The notes under the pieces: generated by a model
What the model was told of the DNA's origin: nothing
The model's input: only the letters and a program-made list of their open reading frames with translations
The model's database searches: none
Made by a program: the position numbers and the translations under genes
Shown here: positions 41,036-49,747 of the stretch, one piece after another
How positions within the stretch are numbered: position 1 is the stretch's first letter
Layout: every line of letters starts with the position of its first letter
Assembly: GCF_026344135.1 (NCBI RefSeq)
Contig: NZ_JAPKNA010000001.1
Coordinates: forward strand, 930,001-994,000
Source of the DNA: Alcaligenes parafaecalis
GTDB lineage: Bacteria > Pseudomonadota > Gammaproteobacteria > Burkholderiales > Burkholderiaceae_B
Direction of reading: 5' to 3'
DNA length: 64,000 nt

Positions 41036-42346
41036 TTAACGCGTAAAGACCGCAATCGACTCTACGTGCGCGGTGTGCGGGAACATGTTCACCACGCCAG
41101 CCGATTCCAGCGTATAGCCACCTTGGTGAACCAATACACCCGCATCACGAGCCAGAGTGCCTGGGCTACAGGACACATAGACCAGACGCTCGGGGCGTTC
41201 GTGCTTTTCCAACTGTGCCAATGCAGTTGCCACAGCGAAAGCACCATCACGTGGGGGATCAATCAACATGCGATCAAAATGCCCCAGATCGCGCAGCCAC
41301 TGCACATCCACTTCAAACAGATTCAGCGTGGTGAATTTTGCCTTGTCCTGCAAGTCGTGCGCCAAGGCTGCTTCACCAGCACGTTCGGTCAGGGTAGTGC
41401 TACCCTCAATCCCGACCACCTCTGCTGCACGACGTGCCAAAGGCAAACTGAAGTTACCCAGGCCGCAAAACAAGTCGGCCACACGGTGCTCAGGCTTCAC
41501 ATCCAGCAAGGTCAATGCGCGCGAGATCAAGCTGCGATTGATATCGTGGTTGACCTGCGTGAAGTCCGTTGGGCGATACGGCATGCGCAAATCAAACTCG
41601 GGCAAGGCGTAGGCCAGTTTGTCCGCATCTTCACGCAACAAAGGGTGCGCCGTTTCAGGGCCCTTGGGCTGCAACCACCAGCTAATATCGTGCTCTTGGC
41701 CGAAGTCTTGCAGGCGTTGAATATCCTCACCCGTCAAGGGCTCCATATGGCGCAAGGTCAAGGTGGTGATCTTGTCACCCATGGCCAGCTCAATCTGCGG
41801 CAAACGATCCGGGCGGGACAGGCCTGCCAGACAGGAGCGCAATGGCTCCAGCAAAGCAGATACCTTGGCAGGCAAGACACGACATTCCGTCATGTCCACC
41901 ACGTAGCGGCCATTCTTTTCACGGAAACCGACCAGCACCCCACCCTTTTTAGGCACGTAGCGCATGGAGAAACGAGCGCGATAACGGTAGCCCCAGTAAG
42001 GGCCATGCAAAGGGGCCAACACCCGGCCTGGCTTGACCTTGCCGATATGGCCTAAAGAATCTTCCAGCACACGTTGCTTGACGGCAACCTGCGCAGAAGG
42101 CTCCAGATGCTGCATGGCACAGCCACCACAGACACCAAAGTTGGGACAGGGAGGCTCGGCACGCTGCGACGAGGCTTTCAACAAAGCCGTCATGCGGGCT
42201 TTATCGTAAGAATCCTTGGAGCGCACGGTCTCGGCCAGCACTTCCTCGCCGGGCAAGGCGCCTTCCACAAACACCACTTTGCCGTCTTTATGAGCGACGC
42301 CGCGCCCTTCCAGATCCAGCGATTCAATTAACAATACGTCAGACAT
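41036..42346 (-). CDS. rlmD: 23S rRNA (uracil1939-C5)-methyltransferase
   Basis: A 436-residue RlmD/RumA protein. The N-terminal TRAM domain (LIESLDLEGRGVAH) is followed by a [4Fe-4S] cluster site with Cys in CPNFGVCGGC and a later TECRVL, and by the methyltransferase domain with DLFCGLGNFSLPLA (SAM loop), DPPRDG and the catalytic Cys in YVSCSPGTLARD. It methylates U1939 of 23S rRNA. The start at 42346 gives the family N-terminus; the frame to 42460 is too long. It stands convergent with the tetR gene and divergent from nothing, being preceded by the nlpD terminator region on the right. Confidence 0.95.
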   Translation of the reverse strand: MSDVLLIESLDLEGRGVAHKDGKVVFVEGALPGEEVLAETVRSKDSYDKARMTALLKASSQRAEPPCPNFGVCGGCAMQHLEPSAQVAVKQRVLEDSLGHIGKVKPGRVLAPLHGPYWGYRYRARFSMRYVPKKGGVLVGFREKNGRYVVDMTECRVLPAKVSALLEPLRSCLAGLSRPDRLPQIELAMGDKITTLTLRHMEPLTGEDIQRLQDFGQEHDISWWLQPKGPETAHPLLREDADKLAYALPEFDLRMPYRPTDFTQVNHDINRSLISRALTLLDVKPEHRVADLFCGLGNFSLPLARRAAEVVGIEGSTTLTERAGEAALAHDLQDKAKFTTLNLFEVDVQWLRDLGHFDRMLIDPPRDGAFAVATALAQLEKHERPERLVYVSCSPGTLARDAGVLVHQGGYTLESAGVVNMFPHTAHVESIAVFTR

Positions 42347-42596
42347 TCGATAAAAACCTAAATAAGCGTCCTGCCAAGCAGAATGGCGCAGTTGCATTGC
42401 TGCAACCGATGGCGAATCGCTGATTTTACAATGAGCATTCAGCACAACGGGTAAAAACAAGCAGAACGCGGCAATAGCAGTTCGGCAACAGGATGAAATC
42501 CCTGCTACCCGGGCTGAACAAGAGGCGTGGCCTTCCAGGCTGGGAGCCCATCGCCTTCAAACGGGTCCTTTCACACCAAGCGGCCAGATACGACAC

Positions 42597-42625
42597 AAAA
42601 AAAAGCGGCCAGAAGCCGCTTTTTT
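42597..42625 (-). terminator. Terminator after nlpD
   Basis: A gcggc/gccgc stem with cagaa loop, extended by an eight-A and six-T pairing. On the minus strand it ends in T and lies 18 bp past the nlpD stop. Confidence 0.85.
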
Positions 42626-42642
42626 CAGTCCAGATACCGTGC

Positions 42643-43467
42643 TTAACGCGTAGGCAGATACGAGATCGGGTTCACCGGCGTACCGGAGCGACGAATCTCG
42701 AAGTGCAGTCGTGGCGAGGTAGTGTCAGACTGACCCAGATCCGCAATACGCTGACCCTTGGTCACTTGCTGGCCGGTTTTGACGTGCAAGGTGCTGTTGT
42801 GAGCATAGGCCGTAATAAAGCCATTGCTGTGACCGACCAGAACCATGGAGCCTAAACCACGGACACCGTTACCGGCATACATGATCTTGCCATCGGCAGC
42901 AGCAACGACGGGATCGCCCACCTTGCCTTCAATATCAATACCCTTGGTCGAGGCATTGAAACCCTGGATGATCTTGCCACTGGCAGGCCAACCCCAGGCA
43001 ATCAGGGCCGCATCGCTGGCGCGAGGTGCAGACACGGGCGTTTCAGTCTTGACCGGAGTGGCCGGGCTGACTGGCGAGGTCTGTGTGCCACCGTTACCGA
43101 CTGGGCGAGTTGTCACTGCCGCCATCGAGGTGTTGCCATCCAGACGCAAGGTTTGACCCACGCGCAGCATGGAAGGATCCGTAATCTGGTTCAACTGGAT
43201 CAGCGAGTTCACGTCCATGCCGTGCGCCTGCGCGATCTTGTAGAGCGTATCGCCAGGGCGTACCACGTAGGTGCCCGAGGCACTGCTGACGCTGCCCGCC
43301 GCCGAAGAAGAACTCAGGTCAGTGACTGGGGCACGCTCGGTACGGCTTGCACAACCAGCCAGCAGGGTACTGGTGACCACAGCCGCCACCAGGCACTGAC
43401 GGGGCGTCAAGAACCACTGTGTACCGGTGGAAGCAGCGGTTAACGGTAACCTGACTGCATGCTGCAT
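42643..43467 (-). CDS. nlpD: NlpD-type lipoprotein, degenerate LytM amidase activator
   Basis: A 274-residue outer-membrane lipoprotein. Signal II box LLAGC places the lipidated Cys at about residue 39; a LysM domain follows (YVVRPGDTLYKIAQAHGMD, about 67-110), a Pro/Thr/Ser linker, and a LytM (M23) domain. In this domain the first zinc ligand is lost: TKGIDIEG stands where an active enzyme has H-x-G-x-D, while PRLHFEIR keeps one His. This is the NlpD/EnvC pattern of a non-catalytic activator of the AmiC-type amidase in cell division. AGGAG precedes the ATG. It follows pcm by 23 bp. Confidence 0.93.
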   Translation of the reverse strand: MQHAVRLPLTAASTGTQWFLTPRQCLVAAVVTSTLLAGCASRTERAPVTDLSSSSAAGSVSSASGTYVVRPGDTLYKIAQAHGMDVNSLIQLNQITDPSMLRVGQTLRLDGNTSMAAVTTRPVGNGGTQTSPVSPATPVKTETPVSAPRASDAALIAWGWPASGKIIQGFNASTKGIDIEGKVGDPVVAAADGKIMYAGNGVRGLGSMVLVGHSNGFITAYAHNSTLHVKTGQQVTKGQRIADLGQSDTTSPRLHFEIRRSGTPVNPISYLPTR

Positions 43468-43490
43468 ATAAATCTCCTGAGAATATCTGA

Positions 43491-44315
43491 CTAAATCTGG
43501 GTTCCGGCTCGCATCGGCACGAAGCGAACCGCATCAAGTTCTTCACGACGCCAAGTAGCCTGTCCGGTGCGTTCCACCAAAACCAGGCGCTGTTGAGTCG
43601 TACCTTCGGGGGCAATCAGTCGCCCCCCCAATGTTAATTGTTCCAATAAGCTTCTAGGAATGACTGGACCGGCTGCCGCCACAACAATAGCATCATACGG
43701 GGCTGCCGCAGGGTAACCTTGCATTCCGTCACCAAACATTATGCGGGCACGTTGCGACAGGCCTAATTGACGCATGTGATCGCGGGCCATATCGCATAAT
43801 CCCTTGATACGTTCTACGGCATACACTTCTTTGACTAATTGTGCCAAAACAGCGGCCTGATAACCACATCCCGCACCGACTTCCAGCACCTTGTTCGGTA
43901 TTTTCTGGTCACACACCAGACTGATCATATGGGCCACAACCCAAGGCTGGGAGATGGTCTGCGCAAAGCCAATGGGCAAGGCATCATCTTCATAGGCCCG
44001 ACTGGCCAAACCCTGATCAACAAACTGATGGCGCGGCACTGCCTGCATGGCAGCCAGCACTCTTTCGTCGCTAATCCCCTGTCGGCGCAAGCGCTCGATC
44101 ATCATGCCACGCGAGCGTTCCGAGTTCAAACCCAGGTTGACACTTGTTGACACTTGCGGTGACAAACCGGCCGACGGTGTCGGTTGTAACTGCCCCCGTT
44201 GCACAATACGTGTATTGCTGTTGCTGGCCGACAGACCACTGCCCAGGCTGGACTTGCCAAACCGGTTCCGTGTGCCGTCCGCAAAGGGGTAGCGCTTGCC
44301 TGGTTTACTTGTCAT
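43491..44315 (-). CDS. pcm: Protein-L-isoaspartate O-methyltransferase, N-terminally extended
   Basis: A 274-residue protein; typical bacterial Pcm has about 210 residues. The catalytic part from about residue 65 has SERSRGMMIERL, ISQPWVVAHM, the SAM loop LEVGAGCGYQAAVLA, and the end APEGTTQQRLVLVER. It repairs isoaspartyl residues in aged proteins. The N-terminal 60 residues are rich in Ser, Gly, Arg and Asn and look disordered. The ATG at 44315 overlaps the surE stop by four bases (ATGA), which fixes the start and implies coupling. The surE-pcm-nlpD order is conserved. Confidence 0.93.
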   Translation of the reverse strand: MTSKPGKRYPFADGTRNRFGKSSLGSGLSASNSNTRIVQRGQLQPTPSAGLSPQVSTSVNLGLNSERSRGMMIERLRRQGISDERVLAAMQAVPRHQFVDQGLASRAYEDDALPIGFAQTISQPWVVAHMISLVCDQKIPNKVLEVGAGCGYQAAVLAQLVKEVYAVERIKGLCDMARDHMRQLGLSQRARIMFGDGMQGYPAAAPYDAIVVAAAGPVIPRSLLEQLTLGGRLIAPEGTTQQRLVLVERTGQATWRREELDAVRFVPMRAGTQI

Positions 44316-45052
44316 TGCACCCAGTCCCGCAAACCCGCCAGTTGCTCGTGATGGGTCAAGTCCGCGCGCAAGGGCGTAATCGACACAGCGCCCTGCTCGA
44401 CAGCACCGAAATCTGTGCCGTGATCGCTATCCGACACCCCGCCCACACGGCCAATCCAATACACCGGCTCGCCATACGGCGTCTGGCTTTTCACGACAGG
44501 CTCCGAAGGATGACGCTTGCCCAGGCGGGTTACTTGCGTGCCCTTCAAGGCCTCGTAAGGCAGGCAGGGAATATTGACGTTCAGCAAAGTATTCGCAGCC
44601 AAGGGCTGCTTCTGGCAACGCTCGACCAAATCGCGGGCGACGCGAGCCGCACTATCCAGGTTTTTCCAGCCACGCTCGATCAGGGAAAAGGCAATCGCGG
44701 GAATACCAAACAAATGACCTTCCATCGCCGCCGCCACAGTACCTGAATACAAGGTGTCATCACCCATATTGGCGCCATTATTAATGCCGGACACAATCAG
44801 GTCCGGGCGAAAGTCCAGCAAGCCGGTCAAGGCCACGTGGACGCAATCGGACGGTGTACCATTAACAAAATAAAAACCATTGCTGGCCTGGCGTAGCGAC
44901 AAAGGACGATTCAAGGTCAGGGAATTGCTGGCACCACTGCAATTGGTCTCGGGTGCAATGACAGTCAGCTCGCCCAGTCCTTGCAAGGCTTCATACAAAG
45001 CCTCGATACCGGCTGCTGTATAGCCATCATCGTTGGAGACCAGAATACGCAT
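44312..45052 (-). CDS. surE: 5'/3'-nucleotidase SurE
   Basis: A 246-residue SurE phosphatase. MRILVSNDDGYTAAGIEAL holds the two Asp metal ligands at 8 and 9, SGASNSLTL gives the substrate Ser, and VSGINNGANMGDDTLYSGT is the second metal/active-site loop (about 90-108). It removes phosphate from nucleoside monophosphates under stress and stationary phase. The start at 45052 fits the family; the frame to 45169 runs into the divergent plsY promoter. It is the first gene of the surE-pcm-nlpD operon. Confidence 0.95.
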   Translation of the reverse strand: MRILVSNDDGYTAAGIEALYEALQGLGELTVIAPETNCSGASNSLTLNRPLSLRQASNGFYFVNGTPSDCVHVALTGLLDFRPDLIVSGINNGANMGDDTLYSGTVAAAMEGHLFGIPAIAFSLIERGWKNLDSAARVARDLVERCQKQPLAANTLLNVNIPCLPYEALKGTQVTRLGKRHPSEPVVKSQTPYGEPVYWIGRVGGVSDSDHGTDFGAVEQGAVSITPLRADLTHHEQLAGLRDWVQ

Positions 45053-45167
45053 GCTTTTCTTTTCCGTTAAAAATCTAACAGGGGTAGCAAATTGTACCCG
45101 CTGCCTTTGGTATTTTGCTGCAAGGCCGGTAGAATCCGCGCAACAATAATTGTGGAGCTCAATCCTC

Positions 45168-45809
45168 ATGAACGCCGTTTCTTTCGCTGTGGCCGCCCCG
45201 CTTGTCGCCCTCTTGTCCTATTTGCTGGGATCACTGCCGTTTGCCGTAATCGTCAGCAAGATCATGGGCTTGCAAGACCCTCGCACCTTTGGTTCGAAAA
45301 ATCCGGGAGCCACTAATGTACTACGTAGCGGCAATAAAAAAGCAGCCATTCTGACCTTGTTGGGCGATGCCTTCAAAGGCTGGCTGGCTGTCTTTCTAAC
45401 CCAACAAGCGATCAGCCTTTGGGGATGGCCCGTCAGCTTGCTGGGTATCAGCGCTTTCTTTGCCTTTCTGGGCCATCTCTACCCTGTCTTTCTAGGCTTC
45501 AAGGGTGGCAAGGGCGTGGCGACGGCCATAGGCGTCATCCTGGCCCTGCTGCCCTGGCTGGCTTTAGCAACGGTAGCCACCTGGCTGATTATTGCCTATG
45601 TCAGCCGCTATTCGTCCCTGGCGGCTATCATCAGTGCCATTTTCGTCCCCTTGTTTTACCTGCTGGGTGCCAAGGTCGCCTGGCCCATGAATGCGTCAAT
45701 TGCCACGGCCTTTGTTCTGATCAGCGCCTTCTTGCTATGGCGTCACCAGGAAAACATCCGTCGCCTGATGACCGGCACAGAAAGCAAGATTGGCTCCAAA
45801 AAGAAGTAG
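45168..45809 (+). CDS. plsY: Glycerol-3-phosphate acyltransferase PlsY
   Basis: A 213-residue polytopic membrane enzyme that transfers an acyl group from acyl phosphate to glycerol 3-phosphate, the first step of phospholipid synthesis. The motifs YLLGSLPFAVIVSK, GSKNPGATNVLR and the glycine-rich FKGGKGVATAIG are all present and lie between helices as in the family. GGAG is 10 bp upstream of the ATG at 45168; the frame opening at 45150 is too far upstream. It is divergent from surE and ends 3 bp from the tsaD stop. Confidence 0.95.
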   Translation: MNAVSFAVAAPLVALLSYLLGSLPFAVIVSKIMGLQDPRTFGSKNPGATNVLRSGNKKAAILTLLGDAFKGWLAVFLTQQAISLWGWPVSLLGISAFFAFLGHLYPVFLGFKGGKGVATAIGVILALLPWLALATVATWLIIAYVSRYSSLAAIISAIFVPLFYLLGAKVAWPMNASIATAFVLISAFLLWRHQENIRRLMTGTESKIGSKKK

Positions 45810-45812
45810 GCC

Positions 45813-46871
45813 CTAGGACTCTTGCTGGGATACAGGCTGATTCACACAGGCCAAATCCCAGCGGGGCCGGATGGCAAAGCCATGGCTGCTGTCATCCAGG
45901 CTTGCTAATCCATGCTTGACCCGCATCGCCGCCGCAAATGCAATCATGGCACCGTTATCGGTACAGAATTCCAGCGGCGGAAAAAACACCTCGCCCTTCA
46001 ACCGTGCCACGGCTTTTTGCAAATAAACACGCAAGTGGCGGTTGGCCCCCACACCACCGGCCACCACCAGACGCTTCAAGCCCGTTTGCTTCAAGGCCTT
46101 GATAGCTTTAGCGGCCAGCACATCCACAATAGCGGCTTCGGTGGCAGCGGCCAGATCAGCACGCTGCTGTTCAGAAATCCCGCCCTCTTCCGCTTCCAGC
46201 TTGCGCAAGCGTGTCAGCACGGCGGTTTTCAAGCCACTAAAGCTGAAGTCCAGATCCTTGCTATGCAACATGGGGCGCGGCAGATCGTAGACGGTGGCGT
46301 CGCCCTGCTCGGCCAGGCGCGACAAGGCCGGGCCACCGGGATAGCCCAGCCCCATCAGTTTGGCGCTTTTATCGAAGGCCTCACCGGCGGCATCGTCCAG
46401 CGTCTCACCCAACAGTTCGTACTGGCCCACTCCATCCACCCGCATCAACTGCGTATGGCCACCCGAGACCAGCAGGGCCACAAATGGAAACTCCGGGCGC
46501 GGCTCGGCCAATAAAGGCGAGAGCAAATGACCTTCCAGGTGATGAATGGCAATGGTCGGTTTCTTCAGCGACCAGGCAATCGACTGCGCCACACTGGCTC
46601 CCACCAGCAAGGCCCCGGCCAAACCCGGGCCTGCGGTGTAGGCGATAGCATCGACCTGATCCAACTGCATATTGCAAGAAGCCAACACCTGCCGCGTCAA
46701 CGGCAGCACCCGGCGGATATGGTCGCGGGAGGCCAGTTCAGGCACCACTCCACCGTATTCACGGTGCATGGCAATCTGGCTGTGCAAGGCATGGGCCAAG
46801 AGCCCGTGTTCCGTACTGACCAGCGCAACGCCGGTTTCATCGCAGGAACTTTCAAATCCAAGAATATTCAT
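45813..46871 (-). CDS. tsaD: tRNA N6-adenosine threonylcarbamoyltransferase TsaD
   Basis: A 352-residue member of the Kae1/TsaD/ASKHA family. FESSCDETGVAL at the start, the metal-binding HHLEGHLLSP (His at about 110 and 114), VSGGHTQL, and GGVGANRHLR with TDNGAMIAF near the end are intact. With TsaB, TsaC and TsaE it makes t6A37 in tRNAs that read ANN codons. It is an essential gene. No tsaB lies beside it in this window. It is convergent with plsY, with 3 bp between stop codons. Confidence 0.96.
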   Translation of the reverse strand: MNILGFESSCDETGVALVSTEHGLLAHALHSQIAMHREYGGVVPELASRDHIRRVLPLTRQVLASCNMQLDQVDAIAYTAGPGLAGALLVGASVAQSIAWSLKKPTIAIHHLEGHLLSPLLAEPRPEFPFVALLVSGGHTQLMRVDGVGQYELLGETLDDAAGEAFDKSAKLMGLGYPGGPALSRLAEQGDATVYDLPRPMLHSKDLDFSFSGLKTAVLTRLRKLEAEEGGISEQQRADLAAATEAAIVDVLAAKAIKALKQTGLKRLVVAGGVGANRHLRVYLQKAVARLKGEVFFPPLEFCTDNGAMIAFAAAMRVKHGLASLDDSSHGFAIRPRWDLACVNQPVSQQES

Positions 46872-47058
46872 GGCGCTATTTTAGCCTGCTGTATTGGGGA
46901 AAATAGGAATTTATCCCCTTGCGTGAATAAGCTGATAGTGTCTGGGTTGTGCCGATACATCGCGACAAAGGGGGGCGACGCAATGGCACAGTCGTGGTTA
47001 AAATCCCGCATCGATAATTTCACGCTCCGATCGCCTAATAATCACAAGGAGGCTGCCC

Positions 47059-48351
47059 ATGTTTGAACGTCTCTTCAAACTCTCTGAGCATGGCACCAAC
47101 GTTCGTACCGAGGTTCTGGCGGGTATCACTACCTTCCTGACCATGTCCTACATTATTTTTGTGAATCCAGATATCCTGTCGTCCACAGGGATGGATCGCA
47201 ATGCCATTTTTGTAGCCACCTGCTTGGCCGCTGCTCTGGGCACCTTCATCATGGCCTTTGTGGCCAACTGGCCTATCGGCATGGCGCCGGGCATGGGCCT
47301 GAACGCCTTCTTTGCCTTCACCGTTGTCGCCACCCTGGGCTATACCTGGCAGCAGGCCCTGGGCGCGGTCTTTATTTCCGGCGTGATCTTCCTGATTCTG
47401 ACGGTGACCGGCATCCGGTCCTGGCTGATTCGGGGCATCCCCAAATCCCTGCAAAGTGCGATTGCGGCCGGTATCGGCATGTTCCTGGGCCTGATCGCCC
47501 TGATGAACTCGGGCATTGTGGTCGCCCACCCTGCCACCAAGATTGGTCTGGGTGATCTGACGCAACCCGCTGCGCTGTACGCGATTCTGGGCTTCTTTAT
47601 TATTGCCGCCCTGGATGCGCTGAAAGTACGTGGTGCCATTCTGATCGGTATTCTGGCGGTGACTATTCTGTCCATGCTGACCGGGCATAGTGCCTTTGGC
47701 GGCGTGGTCTCCACCCCTCCTTCGCTGATGCCCACCTTCATGCAACTGGACATCATGGGTGCCCTGCACACCGGTTTTGTCCACGTGATTCTGGTTCTGG
47801 TTCTGGTCGAAGTGTTTGACGCCACCGGCACCATGATCGGGGTAGCCAAACGTGCCCGCCTGATCGAAGAGGGCAAACCCAACCGTCTGGGCCGAGCCCT
47901 TCTGGCTGACAGTACCGCCATTGTGGCCGGTTCCATGCTGGGTACCAGCAGCACCACCGCCTATGTGGAAAGCGCCTCCGGCGTGCAAGCGGGTGGGCGC
48001 ACCGGTCTGACCGCACTGACGATTGGCGTGCTGTTCTTGCTGGCGCTGTTCTTCTCGCCGCTGGCCGCCACAGTTCCCGGTTACGCCACGGCTCCTGCCT
48101 TGCTGTACGTGGCTTGCCTGATGATGCGTGAAATCACCGAAGTGAAATGGGACGACATGACCGAGGCTGTACCTGCTGCCCTGGCTGCCTTCACCATGCC
48201 CTTCACCTACTCGATTGCGAACGGTCTGGCCTTCGGCTTTATCAGCTACGTGATCCTGAAACTGGCAACCGGCCGCTGGCGCAGTATCCACCTGGCCACA
48301 CTGATTGTCGCCATCTTGTTTGTGATCAAGTACGCAATCGCTACGGAATGA
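47059..48351 (+). CDS. NCS2-family purine permease (AzgA type)
   Basis: A 430-residue transporter of the nucleobase-cation symporter 2/AzgA family for adenine, guanine or hypoxanthine. The hallmark segments are FLTMSYIIFVNP, GMAPGMGLNAFFAFTVV, DATGTMIGVAKRA and GTSSTTAYVESASGV; about 12-14 helices. AAGGAGG lies 6-8 bp upstream of the ATG. A terminator-like hairpin follows its stop and precedes the thioredoxin gene. No purine riboswitch pattern was recognised upstream. Confidence 0.94.
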   Translation: MFERLFKLSEHGTNVRTEVLAGITTFLTMSYIIFVNPDILSSTGMDRNAIFVATCLAAALGTFIMAFVANWPIGMAPGMGLNAFFAFTVVATLGYTWQQALGAVFISGVIFLILTVTGIRSWLIRGIPKSLQSAIAAGIGMFLGLIALMNSGIVVAHPATKIGLGDLTQPAALYAILGFFIIAALDALKVRGAILIGILAVTILSMLTGHSAFGGVVSTPPSLMPTFMQLDIMGALHTGFVHVILVLVLVEVFDATGTMIGVAKRARLIEEGKPNRLGRALLADSTAIVAGSMLGTSSTTAYVESASGVQAGGRTGLTALTIGVLFLLALFFSPLAATVPGYATAPALLYVACLMMREITEVKWDDMTEAVPAALAAFTMPFTYSIANGLAFGFISYVILKLATGRWRSIHLATLIVAILFVIKYAIATE

Positions 48352-48423
48352 AAAACCCTACAGCAAACTGGTTTGGCGCTTTAGGGCTGTCTGGAAAGCG
48401 AGTACACTAATTACATGTTTAAC

Positions 48424-48454
48424 AAAGCGGCTGAGCATCATCAGCCGCTTTTTT
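48424..48454 (+). terminator. Terminator between the purine permease and thioredoxin genes
   Basis: The stem agcggctga/tcagccgct with a 6-nt loop is followed by a T-rich run. It ends only about 5 bp before the GGAGG site of the thioredoxin gene, so any thioredoxin transcript starting upstream must pass it. Confidence 0.85.
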
Positions 48455-48471
48455 ATTGCGGAGGCTCCCCC

Positions 48472-48852
48472 ATGAGCATCGTCGAACTGAACGAAGAAAC
48501 ATTCCAGGCTGCGGTAGAAGACGGCAAGCCCCTGATCATCGATTTCTGGGCTCCCTGGTGCGGTCCATGCCGCCAATTTGCTCCCGTCTTTGACGCAGCC
48601 GCCGCCAAACACCCAGGCGTCACCTTTGGCAAGGTCAACACGGAAGAAGAGCAAGAACTGAGCGCTGGCCTGCGCATTCGCTCCATTCCTACGCTGATGG
48701 TTTTCCGTGAGAACGTCTTGCTGTTCTCGCAAGCCGGTGCCTTGTCGGCCGCCCAACTGGACGATCTGATCGAACAAGTCCAGGCCGTGGACATGGAAAA
48801 GGTTCACGCTGAAATTGCAGCCCAGCAAAATCAGCAGCCTGACCAGGCTTGA
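48472..48852 (+). CDS. Thioredoxin-family protein
   Basis: A 126-residue thioredoxin with the classic active site FWAPWCGPCR (Cys about 33 and 36) and the cis-Pro segment IRSIPTLMVFREN. A C-terminal extension of about 15 residues, rich in Gln and Ala, is added to the normal length of 108. It reduces protein disulfides in the cytoplasm. GGAGG is 8-13 bp upstream of the ATG; the frame opening at 48415 begins inside the hairpin region and is not used. The hairpin lies between any promoter upstream and this ribosome site. Confidence 0.93.
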   Translation: MSIVELNEETFQAAVEDGKPLIIDFWAPWCGPCRQFAPVFDAAAAKHPGVTFGKVNTEEEQELSAGLRIRSIPTLMVFRENVLLFSQAGALSAAQLDDLIEQVQAVDMEKVHAEIAAQQNQQPDQA

Positions 48853-48867
48853 TTAGTCCGGTTTCAG

Positions 48868-48900
48868 AAAAAACGCCAGACAGACTGTCTGGCGTTTTTT
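48868..48900. terminator. Bidirectional terminator after the thioredoxin gene
   Basis: A 15-bp stem (aaaaaacgccagaca/tgtctggcgtttttt) with a 3-nt loop. It closes the thioredoxin gene and the convergent DUF2024 gene. Confidence 0.92.
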
Positions 48901-48916
48901 TATGCCTGAAGCTGAT

Positions 48917-49180
48917 TTACTCGCAGTTTTCCAGCTCGATAATGGCAAAACCACTGCGCTTGATTTCGTTCTCTACCGGCGCGGAAGCCATTTCGGTATG
49001 GCAAAAGCGGCATTCGCGGGACGTGAAACTTTCCACATTCACCCCTTTGGCCGCCAGATAGCGTTGACCATAGCTCAAGACCTTGTCCATATCCTTGGCC
49101 TCATCGCTGACCAAAATATCAAAGTGCATGCGACGCCCATCGGGACGCACGACATAGGTATCAAACACAGCAATCTTCAT
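48917..49180 (-). CDS. DUF2024 family protein
   Basis: An 87-residue protein matching the DUF2024 family (PF09630): MKIAVFDTYVVRPDGRRMHFDILV, the KVLSYGQRYL helix, and SRECRFCHTE with a CxxC pair followed by His. The function of the family is unknown; the CRFC-H pattern suggests metal or redox chemistry. It lies 24 bp downstream of a redoxin gene on the same strand, so the two are probably one operon, in line with a redox role. It is convergent with thioredoxin. Confidence 0.85.
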   Translation of the reverse strand: MKIAVFDTYVVRPDGRRMHFDILVSDEAKDMDKVLSYGQRYLAAKGVNVESFTSRECRFCHTEMASAPVENEIKRSGFAIIELENCE

Positions 49181-49204
49181 GACACACCCTTTTCAGCAAA
49201 AAAC

Positions 49205-49747
49205 TTAATAGGTACACCGTGGTCCACCAGCCTGGGTTCCATCCATCCCGACAGCGGCTTGCACGGTTTCCTGACTCTTGTCCTGAGCGCTTGATTGACG
49301 GGCAATGAGCTGGCCCACAAACGCGCCTAGACGCAAATCATCCAGATGACCTAGCTCCTTCAAGGCCAACTTGCCGTCCCGATCAAAAATGATGGTGGAA
49401 GGCGTGCCGCCCAAGCCCCACTCCTTCATGGTGCGCGGCAAGGGGCCGCTCTCGGAGGCCTGATCAATGGCAATGGGGAAATTCAGCCGATACTCGTGGG
49501 CGAACACCTGCAAGGCGGCGGGGCCCATGACATCGTGATGTTCGAACACGCTGTGCAGACCGATGATGCGCAAATCATCCCGCGAAAACAGCGTGTCCAA
49601 TTGCTTGGCTTGCGGCAGGCTATTGATAACGCAGCCGGGACAGAGCATCTGAAACGCGGTGACCACCACCACGCGGCCACGCAAGGACGCCAAACTTAAT
49701 GGCGCGGCAGTATTAAGCCACTGACTGGCATAGATCTCGTAAGACAT
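49205..49747 (-). CDS. Redoxin/AhpC-TSA family protein
   Basis: A 180-residue thioredoxin-fold protein of the redoxin group. The active loop reads FQMLCPGCV, so a CPGC pair in place of CGPC or TxxC, followed by LHSVFEHH and the cis-Pro loop GTPSTIIFDRDG. It lacks the usual peroxiredoxin FTFVCPTE context and a signal peptide, so it is a cytoplasmic disulfide or peroxide reductase of unknown partner. The start at 49747 (MSYEIYAS) is chosen over 49762. The DUF2024 gene follows by 24 bp. Confidence 0.85.
   Translation of the reverse strand: MSYEIYASQWLNTAAPLSLASLRGRVVVVTAFQMLCPGCVINSLPQAKQLDTLFSRDDLRIIGLHSVFEHHDVMGPAALQVFAHEYRLNFPIAIDQASESGPLPRTMKEWGLGGTPSTIIFDRDGKLALKELGHLDDLRLGAFVGQLIARQSSAQDKSQETVQAAVGMDGTQAGGPRCTY

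Noticed and set aside
46872..47058. Purine riboswitch upstream of the NCS2 permease
   Set aside because: No three-way junction or conserved loop sequence of the purine aptamer is visible.
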